NCBI GenBank assembly: GCA_030512335.1
Contig: JAULSU010000005.1
Span: 806,001 to 870,000, forward strand
DNA length: 64,000 nucleotides
Direction: 5' to 3'
Source: Immersiella caudata
Taxonomy: Eukaryota; Ascomycota; Sordariomycetes; Sordariales; Lasiosphaeriaceae
A model generated the notes under the pieces. That model saw only the letters and a list, made by a program, of their open reading frames with translations, was not told the DNA's origin and searched no databases. Shown here in pieces: positions 34,159 through 44,869 of the stretch; positions within the stretch are counted from its first letter, which is position 1, and every line of letters starts with the position of its first letter. The position numbers and the translations under genes are program-made.

Positions 34159-34247
34159 TGTGTTGAGTTGTTGTGTTGAGTTGTTGTGTTGGGTTGTTGT
34201 GTTGGGTTGTTGTGTTGGGTTGTTAACGTCTGGTTGTTGTGTTCATG
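34159..34247 (+). repeat. 13-bp minisatellite TTGTTGTGTTGGG
   Basis: Four full 13-bp units (34168-34219; the first ends GAG instead of GGG) flanked by partial units. It lies about 67-155 nt upstream of the ATG of the small secreted protein, so in its promoter or leader. Confidence 0.85.
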
Positions 34248-34862
34248 GCGTGACGACCGTTCGCTTTTGTATCTGCTCGCTCTGCAGACCTCATCCCTAC
34301 AATTATGTTCCATGTTAAAAATATCTCATCTTTGCGAGCAACCACAGCGCCCCATGATGGTCCCATAACTGACCATCAGCTTAGCGTAGGGTGATGGGCT
34401 GTGTTGGGCAGCCAACATGAGCGTAAACATGAAGTGGAGTGAGTCGGCTGCGACGTGCGCGTGGATGGGTAGGTTAACTGTCAATAGATCCTTGTTCAGC
34501 AAGTCTGGTAGGAGGACCCACAGAATTAGCCGGTCAGCTGTCATCACCTTGAGCACTGCCCATCGGCAATTCAGCAACCACATCTACCCGAGCCTAAGGC
34601 TTAAGCTAACGTGATCTAAGTTCTTACGCCGAGAATGGGTGCAAATACTCTCCAAACAGGTGCTTTAGCCCAATTGGGATATTCGTCTTGTTCTTGGCAT
34701 ATGGCTTTTTGCATCTGAGTACATGTAAGCATGCACTCATTGCTCTGAAAGGAGGCGCATCGCATTCACATTCTCACTTCCTTCCCCAATGATATTGACG
34801 TTATCAATATCCTGATTTTTAAATTCAGAAGAAGAATTTATAGAATTTTATGGTCATGATTG

Positions 34863-36080
34863 ATGAGCTGGTTTCCTGTCCACCCTAGACTCGTCATCTT
34901 CCATGATAAAAGAATGTCCCCCTTTGCAAAGCGCATTCCCAGTCTAGGCCACACCCCCTACCCCACTCCCATCATGTTACCCCCGCTCACACACTTCGCC
35001 TTGGTGCTCCTTGCAGGCTGGCTCACGCTCTGCGGGCCAACAAAGCTCCAGATCCCAATTGCCGGAGTTACTCTAGCACTCGGCGGCACACTGCTCCAGA
35101 ACCTGGGATCAGCCGAGGCAAACCTCTCGCTGTTGGCGACCGACACAATCGCCAAGACGACCATCATCTACCTCCTCCACTTCACGAGCATTTTAGTCCT
35201 TGAGCGATGGGCCATACCCTCAAGCGACCTCCCCTGGCGCTCCCGACTCTACGCCGCATACAAAATCATGTGGAACCCGCGATGGGTTGGCACCAAGCTT
35301 CAGCCCCCGAACACACCGCCGCCTCGCCCCGGCTCACCTGGTCAGACCAGATTGTCATTCATGGTCAGCCGCCTCGTCAGTATCATTTCCCTCTTGATCA
35401 TCGACAGTCTCTACACCGCGTCCTCCGATAGGCTGTTGGGCTTCCGCACCAGCGACTACCATCAACACCAGACGCTTACAGCCCGTCAAGCTGCGGTGCG
35501 CACCAACTCGGTGATCTCCTCCTTCTTCATAATGCGCCCGATTGCATACGTGGTGCTGCACAACTTCCTAGCTTGCGTCTTCGTCAGTCTCGGCCTCGAT
35601 GAGCCGCACGAATGGGTGCCCCTGTTCGGCCGGGTGAGCGACGCTTACACGGTGCGGCGGTACTGGTCGTGCTTCTGTGACCGGCTGCTGTACCGGCCGC
35701 TGACCCTTTGGATACGGGCCGGATTCCGTGCCTTTGGGTACGGCACGGCTGCTCGACCGCTAGGTGGCTACGGTAGGGCGCTGCTAAACTTCTTGACATT
35801 TTTGGCGAGCGGCTTGATCCATGCGTGGGCTTTGCGTATCGATGGGCAGCTGTGTGGTTATTGGGAGGAAGTGAGATTTTGGTGTGTGCACTTTTGCTTC
35901 GTCGCTGCAGAAACCTTGGTCGAGCTGTTCGTTGGGGGGAGGAGTAGCTCCGCTCCAGGCACCTGGAGGAAAGTGCTTGGTTATCTATGGGTGTTTGGTG
36001 TTTTTTTCTGGTCAGTGCCCAGATTCCAGCACGTGCAGATGCTGTGTATGCCTGCCCATCAGCGGGAGTTTGTAGAGTAA
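34863..36080 (+). CDS. Wax-synthase-like membrane O-acyltransferase
   Basis: Integral-membrane acyltransferase-like protein of up to 405 aa, single exon. In-frame ATGs at 34863, 34914 and 34974 are possible starts; the last, MLPPLTHF, begins right at the first membrane helix. Several hydrophobic helices follow. The wax-synthase/MBOAT-like block FGRVSDAYTVRRYWSCFCDRL is present, as is LASGLIHAWAL, whose His (codon 320 from 34863) matches the conserved MBOAT catalytic histidine. In most relatives the first block reads WHQ-like; here Cys-Asp takes that place. Related fungal enzymes acylate hydroxyl groups of terpenoids and other secondary metabolites using acyl-CoA. No metabolite backbone gene lies nearby, so the acceptor is unknown. 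Confidence 0.82.
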   Translation: MSWFPVHPRLVIFHDKRMSPFAKRIPSLGHTPYPTPIMLPPLTHFALVLLAGWLTLCGPTKLQIPIAGVTLALGGTLLQNLGSAEANLSLLATDTIAKTTIIYLLHFTSILVLERWAIPSSDLPWRSRLYAAYKIMWNPRWVGTKLQPPNTPPPRPGSPGQTRLSFMVSRLVSIISLLIIDSLYTASSDRLLGFRTSDYHQHQTLTARQAAVRTNSVISSFFIMRPIAYVVLHNFLACVFVSLGLDEPHEWVPLFGRVSDAYTVRRYWSCFCDRLLYRPLTLWIRAGFRAFGYGTAARPLGGYGRALLNFLTFLASGLIHAWALRIDGQLCGYWEEVRFWCVHFCFVAAETLVELFVGGRSSSAPGTWRKVLGYLWVFGVFFWSVPRFQHVQMLCMPAHQREFVE

Positions 36081-36147
36081 TTTCCACCAACACTTTAGGG
36101 GGTTGGTTCCAGGTGGACAGTGCTGGGGTCTTTTGTTTGTAATAAGG

Positions 36148-37327
36148 TCAACTCGACACCAGTGGATTTCTGTAAGCGACCCAGGCTAGAATGAGCTGCA
36201 GCAGCCCGACCAAAACCGACAGAAATCCAAACAGAGCAGATAAGAAAAGCCCTAATATAGCAACAGTCAGAGCGTTCCTCTCTGAGGTGTGCCGTTCGAA
36301 CCAAGCGACTACTGCGTTAGCCGGAGGTGGCTCTTTGACGAGGTTGGCGAGCGCCAGGAGTCGATCTCCCCAGTACTCGAATTCCATGTCGGCTGGCGTG
36401 GGTCTGATGAACTCGATCCACCTTCCCTCTGCATCGAAATCGTGTTTCTGGATCATTGCTTCAAGAGTGGTACGCGATTTCTTGTCGCTGACGCTGGCTA
36501 CTGGAAACAGGATGTCGTGGAAGGTGAGCAGTGTTTCAACTAGGAGTCGTGGAGGGAGCGTGCCCCTGAATATTGTCAGCGAGGAGCCCCGAGGTGCTTG
36601 TCGATTAGTGCTACCTTTTTAGACTCTCGTGGAATGTCAGGTCTAGAGAGTCGTCTTTGGTCTTGGCCAGATGACCTCTCAAGAAGGAGACCTGATGGAA
36701 GACTCTAAGGGTCTTCGTTTTGGAGTCGAATGCGAGGTGTTCGAGGAGGTTATTCGTACCCCGTATCTTGAGACCATATCTCTTCTTGAGTTTCCAGGCT
36801 TTAAGGGCTTTTTTGCGCTTCATCATATCTGCGAGACGCCCTCGATAGTCTGAAGGTTGGGCGTGAGCCGGTCGTAACTGAAAAGAGCTCTCAACAAAAT
36901 GTGAAAAGGGGACGTTCCTTTCCCACTTGACATGACGAAAACCCCCATCTGCAAAATTCAAAGAGTAATAGTCCTTAAGACTACAGTTGATGGCAAAAGC
37001 GACTTCGACGACGACTCGCGCAACGTGCTCTCGCTCCTTTGGGGTCGCCTCGGAGGATCTGCGGTTGACTGCCTGATTGCTGAAGGCTTCAAAGGTAATT
37101 GTTGGATCATGCGTTAGGAGTTTGAGAGAGCTTAGAATATCAGCGTGAGTACGGAGCGCCGGGCTATCGAGCTGGATGACGGTGTCTCCGGATGACGCTG
37201 GGCAGACTACTGAGCAATAGTGACGGAAGTAGGTTTCGAATCTAGTCGTGTTAGCTTGGCTGGCCAAGGGTGAGCCGAAAATTTCCCCAACGATGTCTTG
37301 CCGTTCGATTTCAGTCGGTGGCAACAT
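36148..37327 (-). CDS. Membrane protein with C-terminal TM hairpin, unknown
   Basis: 376-aa protein in two exons (37327-36615 and 36565-36148) with a 49-nt intron. The long soluble N-terminal part is rich in His, Arg and Leu (AFAINCSLKDYYSL; a basic stretch KRKKALKAWKLKKRYGLK). The conserved-looking block EFEYWGDRLLALANLVKEP then leads into a C-terminal hydrophobic hairpin (LGLFLSALFGFLSVLVGLLQL). This C-terminal arrangement recurs in many fungal proteins of unknown function, as I recall, but I cannot name a family. It shares a 372-bp divergent promoter with the protease-ankyrin-ubiquitin-like gene, so co-expression is plausible. Confidence 0.82.
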
Positions 37328-37699
37328 TGTGCTGGCAATGGCTCAGACGCTCAAAGTTGACGGGTGGTGACTGCCCTAAGTTGGGCCTCCAGGTGCGCGG
37401 GAGAGATTATGTTGCCTCAGGCCACGGCCAGGCAGGCGGTGTGATTAGCACGAAGGCAGACACGATGGGTGGGGTACGCAGTTCGGTCGCTCTCGCCATT
37501 GGGCCCATTGGCCAGCCAAATGCAGTCGCGACATGAGAGCCTGGTGAACATGCCGCATGATTTCTGCGGGGAAACATCGACTGATAAAGCCCAGCAATTC
37601 ACTGCGCCTGTTGGCATGGCGGCCGTCAATCAACCGATGCCCCTGGACCAAAAATCACCAGACTTCCAGTAACGAAGAAACACTTACTGGGCCTGGACC
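37328..37699. promoter_or_regulatory. Shared divergent promoter
   Basis: 372 bp between the start codons of the membrane protein (minus) and the protease-ankyrin-ubiquitin-like protein (plus). No known motif was recognised. Confidence 0.5.
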
Positions 37700-40600
37700 A
37701 TGCTGAGCACAGCTACGGCGATGGAAGAGGACGCCGAAACGGTGGGTCTCGCTGAGAGCCCGGCCATCGGAAAGGAGTGAGTATTTCAACCTGTTAGGGG
37801 CCTCACATCTCGATTCTGATCCAATCGGCACAGAAAGGTCCACCGGAACAAGCGCGAACGACGGCAATTCGGTAAACAAGCAACCTTCACTGAGTCGCTC
37901 GAGTCTCTGCCGGTCCAACTCCGGCGACAACTGTGGTTATCCAAATGTGACCGAGAGAATGCGCAGTCTCTCGCCCCCGATGCCACCTCTTCTGACCTTT
38001 CTAGCCCAAAAAGCGCAGGGAAACCTGCCGTAAGTGGTTCGGGATGCGACAATAGCCCACCAGAGAGTCTACCCCTTGAGCTCTCCGTCGATTCTCCGTC
38101 GCCTCCAGGGGAGGACCAAGAGAGCGCTGCAGACGACCCATTTCGAGACGCTCTTCAGGTTCCTGGATGTTCTCCTATGGTATGGGTCTACCCTCACGGC
38201 ACGTCTCTCATTCATCCGAATTTTCATGATAGATACCGAGAACTCGTCAACATCTTCCGGATCAACGCCGAGGACCATCTCCGGCTAAGGGACAAGGTGC
38301 ATTACATCGACTACGCCCTCAGAATATGCGGCACTTCACCAACAGAATCGCACCCCTCGATTCTGGTATTCTGTCGCCAAAGCGAGTTCAAGACGTTGAG
38401 GACCATCCTAACAAGCAAGGAGCTCAAGTATCAGTATCATCCTCACCAGCCATCCGCGAAGTTTCCCAAGTTACCATGGAGTTCAAGGGCGCCCGCAGCC
38501 GTTGAGGGAAAACCATTCTTCAATCTCTACTTTTGGCGCCAACAGAGACCGAGAACTCTTTTGGCCCGCGAAGAAGAGGCGCACATTATCCGGAACACGA
38601 GGTCGAGACCTGGGTTGCCACTTCCCGGCGAGCCAACACTGATGGTCCAACGGCTGACTTTATGCGGCTTGACTGTGTGGCATCGCGCTGGTTACCTCCT
38701 CTCCACCTTGGGGTGTGTTATTACTATCGGCGACATGTCTTGCGCAATCACTACGGCGCATGCATGGCAGAGCTCTCGTGTGCCGAAAGACAAGGAGCCA
38801 GCGTCCGTGTCTGACTCGGATACTGACTCAACCGACTGCTCTCAAAGTGACGGCGACGGCGCTTTCGACAACGTTCAGTACGATAGCCCAACCGAAGATG
38901 ACGACGAGTCATTCTCTGAAGGGGACTCCCCTTGGATTGCACACTCCGCCAAGGAAAGCCCTGTTGGATCAGATCACAAGCATCTCTCCAGTGTCATGTT
39001 CAACACGCCAGATGAACTCTACGAGAATAACGCATCAGATTTCGACTGGGCTATAGTCAAACTTGAGGACCCGCGGGACCACTTGCCAAATGCCTTTTAC
39101 GACCCAGATTTATCAGCCCTCACTTTCATATCTGGGGTGGCAGATTGCCCACCTGCTTATGAGACCCCAGTCCTCGTGATCTCAGATCAAATCAGACCGC
39201 GCAAGGGGGTTCTTCATCCAGTCATCACTATGCTAGGGGGGGTCAACGGAAGAGCTGGATCACCGGTATGGACTATGATTATGGACGAGAATAACGGTTA
39301 GTTTTTGGTGTTGAAAACTATGTGTCACACCCCCCTACTAACACCCAGAGCTTGCAGCACTGATGAAAGGGCACTCAGGATCCATGGTTGTTGATGCCGC
39401 GAATAAGTCACTCTACGGCCACGTTATTGGCTGTAACCCTCTCGGGGAAGTCTACGTTGGTCCGTATTCAGAGATTATTCATCAGATTCGCTGTCACTTC
39501 CCCGAGAACGATATTGCTTTACCGAGTCCGAAGAAAACCCTCCGGAATCTGGTGGACTTCTACGATTGGGGAAGCCATTCACTTGCGGACGGGATGGAGT
39601 CCAAAACCGTCGTTGAGAACGTCAAGGGTCTGCTGCATCGCATGCGTAGCGGTCATGTTGTCCCCGAGCCTGAGGTAGCTCAGTCGCCGCCACATCATAT
39701 TTCTGGGCCCAACAGTCGTCTTCAAGCCTCGATAGACCCAGAAACCCCCAGAGAAGCCGAGATCAGTGCCGTGATCGGATCCTGGAAGGCGCTGAAAACG
39801 GTCAAGGACACGGGAGCTCTCCACGAGGCCGCAAGGGAGCTGAATATCCTCGCTTTAAAGGCACTGATCACCGCTGGAGCTGACCCAAATTCGGTTTCGC
39901 ACCTTCACGGTAGGCGGACCGCGCTTGGTGAGCTCTGCTTGAGTGCTGCCAACTCTGGTCCTCTGGGCCCTGCACGAGAGCGACTATTCGAGAGAGTGCT
40001 GCACTTGTTGATTCACAACGGTGCGGATCTAGCACGAGAACATGAAGGAAAGTCTGTTCTGTTCCTTGCCTTTGATTCCAAAGATCCCGTACGGACTGTA
40101 CGGGCACTTCTCAAGGCCGGAATGTGCATGTTCGTCAGCTGTGACTCTTACGCGTTCACCGACGGGGTCGTCACTTGCTCGGTGGACTTTTTAGAGTCGG
40201 TGTATCTTCCCGCGGCTGTGGAGCCAGATACCAAGATTCAGCTGATGGAATTGCTCAGGTCAAGTCGGGAGATGAGGGGCCAGTGCGAAACTAGTGATCA
40301 TCGCCTGGGACGGCACAGTCGACTGGAAGACCCTCCTCATTCTTCGATAGGGAAGGACCGCCAGACAGATGCTCAGCCTCGGCGTCATATCGGCGACTCT
40401 GATGTCTCTGTGATGGAGGCGAAGGCTTTGGCCACCTCTGAAATGGTCGGCTCGATCAGCGCGGCCACGATCGAAGACGAAAGGGAACCTCTGAAGTTTA
40501 GTGACGAATTTGGGCGGAAGTTCAGCTTTCCGTTCAATGCCTGTCGAACCTGGGAGGTAAGATTTTTGAAGCCCGCAACCTAGCCTCTTACCGCTCACTA

Positions 40601-41266
40601 ACATTTTCTCAGCAAATGCAAGCCTCCGTCAAACGGGTCTTCGTTGGCCTTCAGGTAATCGGACCTCTTGTGCAAGACGGCCTGTTCGACATACTGGATC
40701 CCAATGGTGACATCGTTGGCCCTGACGACTGGGATTCGATCGTCCGATCAGGCTCGCCTCTCACTATGATTTTGCTGCTCACTTGGGAACAAGCAGTATA
40801 TCGCCAAGCCGTATTAGAAGCGCGAACGCGTGCTGGGACACAAGGCAGCTCAATTTCCGGGCCCATGGGTGAAACCCTGAGCAGCGCTGCGCGGCCAGAG
40901 GTACCAGCTGGGTCGACTGGGACAAAAGGGAAAGAAAAGTGGACTGCAAGTGGCTCGAGACAGCACGATGACCCGCTTGGAAATCTAGGGCCAACTGGGG
41001 ATGAAGTGAAATGGAAAGAAGATAACATTTCAAAGGCCGCTAACCGTTCAGCTAGTGCTTACAGCACTTCTGGGATTGCAGAGCGGGCAGAAGGCATTGC
41101 CTTCGGTACCTCTGGCCCGTTTTACACGTCCGGGCCATACTACGAACCACATGCCAACAAGATGAAGGAGCCAGTACGCCAGCAGCCAGGAGCTGAGCTG
41201 GAACTCGGGGAAGAATGGTGGAATGATGGAGCATTTGAAGACGAAGAGTGGGGATTAGGATCATGA
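37700..41266 (+). CDS. Trypsin-like protease domain / ankyrin / fungal ubiquitin-like protein
   Basis: Multidomain protein of 1133 aa in four exons: 37700-37776, 37834-39296, 39349-40556 and 40613-41266; the exon sum is an exact multiple of three. After a basic and Ser/Pro-rich N-terminal region comes a chymotrypsin-fold-like domain with a plausible triad: His335 (TTAHA), Asp430 (SDFDWAIVKL) and Ser523 (GHSGSMVV). A Ser/Asp-rich acidic insert lies between His and Asp. Ankyrin-type repeats follow at about 665-790 (HEAARELNILALKALITAGADPN). At about 893-965 is the fungal ubiquitin-like domain signature FSDEFGRKFSFPFNACRTW, split by intron 3. The tail is acidic and Trp-rich. Protease domains fused to ankyrin occur in fungal STAND-like recognition proteins; here the NTPase is missing and a ubiquitin-like domain is added. 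Whether it cleaves is unproven. Confidence 0.85.
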
Positions 41267-41547
41267 TGCTGCGCTCCAAGACCCATTTTCTTTCAAGTTA
41301 GGATATATGAATTGAAACGGAATACTAGAAAGCTACACGCAAGACTACTGATAAACAATATCCTCACATCGTCTAGTCTATCCGACATGGCAGTCCCAGC
41401 TCCTTTTGACCCCCTGAATTCCCCCGACCTCTTCATCCAGCCTTCTTCCCACCCTTCCGTTCCTCCCATCCCCTCCCAATACTTGTCACCACCACCACCA
41501 CCACCTCTTACCCCCTCCCCCCGTAGTTGTTTCTTTCAACCTCCAAC

Positions 41548-42245
41548 TTAAGTGCAAGCCTTCTTAACATCCTTGAATCCCAAAAGAGCCTCAAAGATCT
41601 CCTTGAGCGCCTCACCACCCCTCTTCAGCGCATCCTGAGCATCCTTGGACTTGAGCAACAGCTCCGCGGCCTTGCGAATACCACCGAGAGCATCAATCGC
41701 CTTCTTGACCGCGAGCAACTTGGTAACGGGGATCGCGGTCGTCAAGATCAACTCGCCAACGGCGAGGGCGCAGGCGATGATGTCGAGGAGGCCGGCGGTG
41801 GCGGCGACGGCCTGGGTGTGAAATTTAGTGTCTTGTTTGGGGGAAAAGGGAAGGAGAAGGGGAACGTACGCGCTCCTCAACCTGGGAGATGGCAACATCA
41901 GTCGAGCGGGCCGTGACGCCGCCGGGCTGGCGGAGACCGTGGGCGACGAGCCAATCATCGGCGGCTTCCTCGCCGGCGTTGAGGACGTCGTAGGGGACGG
42001 AGTCGACGGCCTCGAGGAAGAGGGCAACGGAACCAAGGACCTCAGGGGCGTTGATGGGCTTTCCGACGAGGGAGACTGCCGATTTGTTAGTGGGTACTTG
42101 TGTTGAGGGGGGCTCGAGGGAAGAGGGGAGGAAGATGGAAAGGGGGGAAGGAATGGTTGGACTTACGGTCGGTGCGGGGGGAGATGTTATTGGCAAAGAC
42201 AAAGGGAGCCACGAGGGCGAGGACCGACAGGAACTGAGTCTTCAT
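41548..42245 (-). CDS. Small secreted helical protein (182 aa)
   Basis: Three exons on the minus strand: 42245-42167, 42075-41870 and 41811-41548 (introns of 91 and 58 nt, in frame). MKTQFLSVLALVAPFVFA is a textbook signal peptide. The mature protein is mostly helical: an acidic first half (SVALFLEAVDSVPYDVLNAG) and a hydrophobic, then Lys/Ala-rich second half (GLLDIIACALAVGELILTTA; KAAELLLKSKDAQDALKRG) ending KKACT. Two Cys are present. The amphipathic helical design recalls secreted hydrophobic-surface or membrane-active proteins, but no family signature is clear. It lies convergent to the protease-ankyrin-ubiquitin-like gene, about 280 bp away. Confidence 0.8.
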
Positions 42246-44869
42246 TTTGGAGGTTTGAAGGGGATGATGAGGCGGCTGTCTGAAGGCTTGTTGGTCCTGT
42301 TGGCTTGAGATACTGAGGTGCTGATGGTGCTGAGCTCGATGAGAGATGGTGAGGATAGCCCCGTTTTATGTCTTCTTCGGCCACTGTCATCACGATGAAA
42401 GAAACGAGACACTCACATCATTGCCGTGATGTTGTATGCCGCAATGACAGCCGCAGAGCAACTGTTACACCTGTTTGATGTGTCACACAGGTCGGCAAGT
42501 CTGAATAGATGGACTTCATATTGACACAGCCTCAAACATCTCGCGAGAAAAAGGGGTAATAAGGTCGGGTACCACCTCAAGTAAACAAGCTGGTGGCTCT
42601 CATATTGGCTCAGCGGAACAAGAGAAGCTCGAGGCCGATGAAAAAGTTTCAAACTTCCAAACGTGGGTCCCCACTGCGGTGCACCAAGCCTCGATGTTTG
42701 CTGCAGTTGCACTGGCAGTTGCTGTTCACAGGCTAGCCATGGTGTTCTCGCGTGAACTGCAGTTGAGTAATTTGTTCAAAGGGGTTAATCACGCCCACTG
42801 CTCGCTTCTATCTCCAGGCTTCGCTATGCTGCACCCAGAAGGGCTAGGCGCATCTCATTTGCCAACGGTCCGGCCGATCGTTGCATTGGTAGCGAGGCGA
42901 GGCCTTGCAGCTGAACCACATTGGTAACTGAAGTTGCTAGAATTCCTTGGCTTGACTAATAGTTGTCCACCGTGCGGATGCACCTTCTGGTGTTTCCCGG
43001 GCCCTGGAACTGCGAGTCTTTGCGCGAGCCTATTTTAAGGTCACGGTGCATGGAATCATTATGATGAGTATGAGGAGTAGAATTGCGTGCAGAGCCGCAC
43101 ATCGAGCGTCGGCGAATTACGATGACCAAGGCCGATAAACTGTAGAACAAGCGTGAAATACAAGGTAGCAAGCTGAAGTAAACCCGGTGGGGACTTTAGC
43201 CGGCTGCATGTGCGGTCCCTTCGTTTCGTGTTTCCCAGCTGAGCACTAGGCGCGTGGAAGTTGCCGTCGATGCCAAGTAGATAAATTGAGTGGTTGATTG
43301 GATCAACGAGGCGCAGTCGTATGGTGGTAGCTTTCCCGTCGCGGCCGCCGCCTGAAGAGCACCCACGTATGCTTTGATATCTGTCGGATGGAACGTCGGA
43401 GTGGCTTGTCGTTCCACTGCGGCTGCCGTCGAAAGCTTCCGCTGGTGTTTCCGATCGTACGTAACTGCTCTTGATATTGACCGTAGCCCTTCGAACAGGT
43501 GGTTGGTTCGCATCTCTGCCGGCAAGTCGTGTGCTGTATTGCCGAGTTCGCTCGTCGGTTGGGTAGGTAAGGTGTCTCAGTGTGAGAAATATTAATACGG
43601 TATCTGGAACCAGAATCGATGCAGTCGATAATTGTCTCATATGATTAGCTGCCCATCCTACTCGATGTGCATGTGAAAAGGCAAAGCAAAAGCACCTCAG
43701 CACGGGGCTGAAGACATTAAGTTACGTGCCACAAATCGCGTAGGGGGGCACCCCTATCGACCAGGCGCCCATTCGATCTGCTTGAAGCGTTGTGGGTGTG
43801 GAGCTCCCTTCATCTGCCCTTTCTAGGTACAAGTTGCAGTGCATGACTATTTGCCCTATTCGGGCAAGAGAGGTCCTTCTTATCCGTTTGGGCTGATGGG
43901 AGGGGTGTGATCGCTCCGGAGGGCACAATTTCGATCGGGATCGGTACTTCTAGACCGCCCTCGGCATTCTGACGCGATACCTTCTGCATACATTGCAGTG
44001 AGCGTACCGTGTTGCGTCCCGGCTTGCTGCTGATTGAATGGAAGGTCTCGTATCAGGAGGTTCGAAGGTTGCATGATAATGCTTGGTTGCAAGGGGCTGT
44101 TTGTGGCTGAAGACAAGCTCATTCTCGGCTGCTTGCTACAGGTCCTTGTTGTGGAGCAATAAACTTGGTCAACGTTGCTTCTCGGCTCTGACTTTTGAGG
44201 CCGATAATCGTTGCGAGTGTGTGACTTTGTCGTAATGGAGAGAGGAGATATTGCGATGCTGACGCTGTGCCGCCTCGTTGCAGCGGCTTCGGATGGCGGG
44301 TGCCTGGAATGTTGAACGAGGCGGTAGATGGTTCCTTCAGAAGCACTTGAAGGAACTAAACGTCAAGATGACGGAGACTTTGCTGTCTGTGCAGTCAATC
44401 AAACGGAGCAGACGTCCGTTTCTTGTCCGCAGCGCCGTCGAGCGTTTGGTCGCTGCTATGGCTGCGACAGAATTTGAGGGTCAGGCCGAAAAGAGTGAAG
44501 TAGGAGACAGTGGATACAACTATCTGCGGTTGAGCAAGGGAGCTCCTCATCGAGGAGCCGGGACAACTGGAAAGTCCTTGCGAGATGCACCCCGTTGATG
44601 AATTCCTGGGCACAATTTGCCACTGAACTTTCAACTAGATGGCAGGCGAATTTGCAGGTTTTAGGAAGCAGCAACCATTTTCAGGGTTGGTTGTTGGTCT
44701 CAGTGGCCGCACCTTCTCGAGGTCAGCTGGGAGCTTCTAGCACTTACCGCGAAACAATTTTCCCGTTCACTTCGCATAGCAAGAAGAACGTCGATGGTTT
44801 CATTGATATGATCCCGGCGCTTGATTCACATCACCCGTTTCGAAATCCCGACTGCCCTCTTGAGCGACC
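42246..44869. other. Gene-free region
   Basis: About 2.6 kb. Overlapping medium frames exist on the minus strand around 43059-43703, but their Ser/Arg/Thr-rich composition and lack of motifs do not support a gene. It includes the promoter of the small secreted protein; otherwise nothing recognised. Confidence 0.45.

Noticed and set aside
43059..43703. 214-aa minus-strand frame
   Set aside because: Length is notable, but Ser/Arg/Thr-rich composition, absence of any motif and overlapping alternative frames suggest chance.
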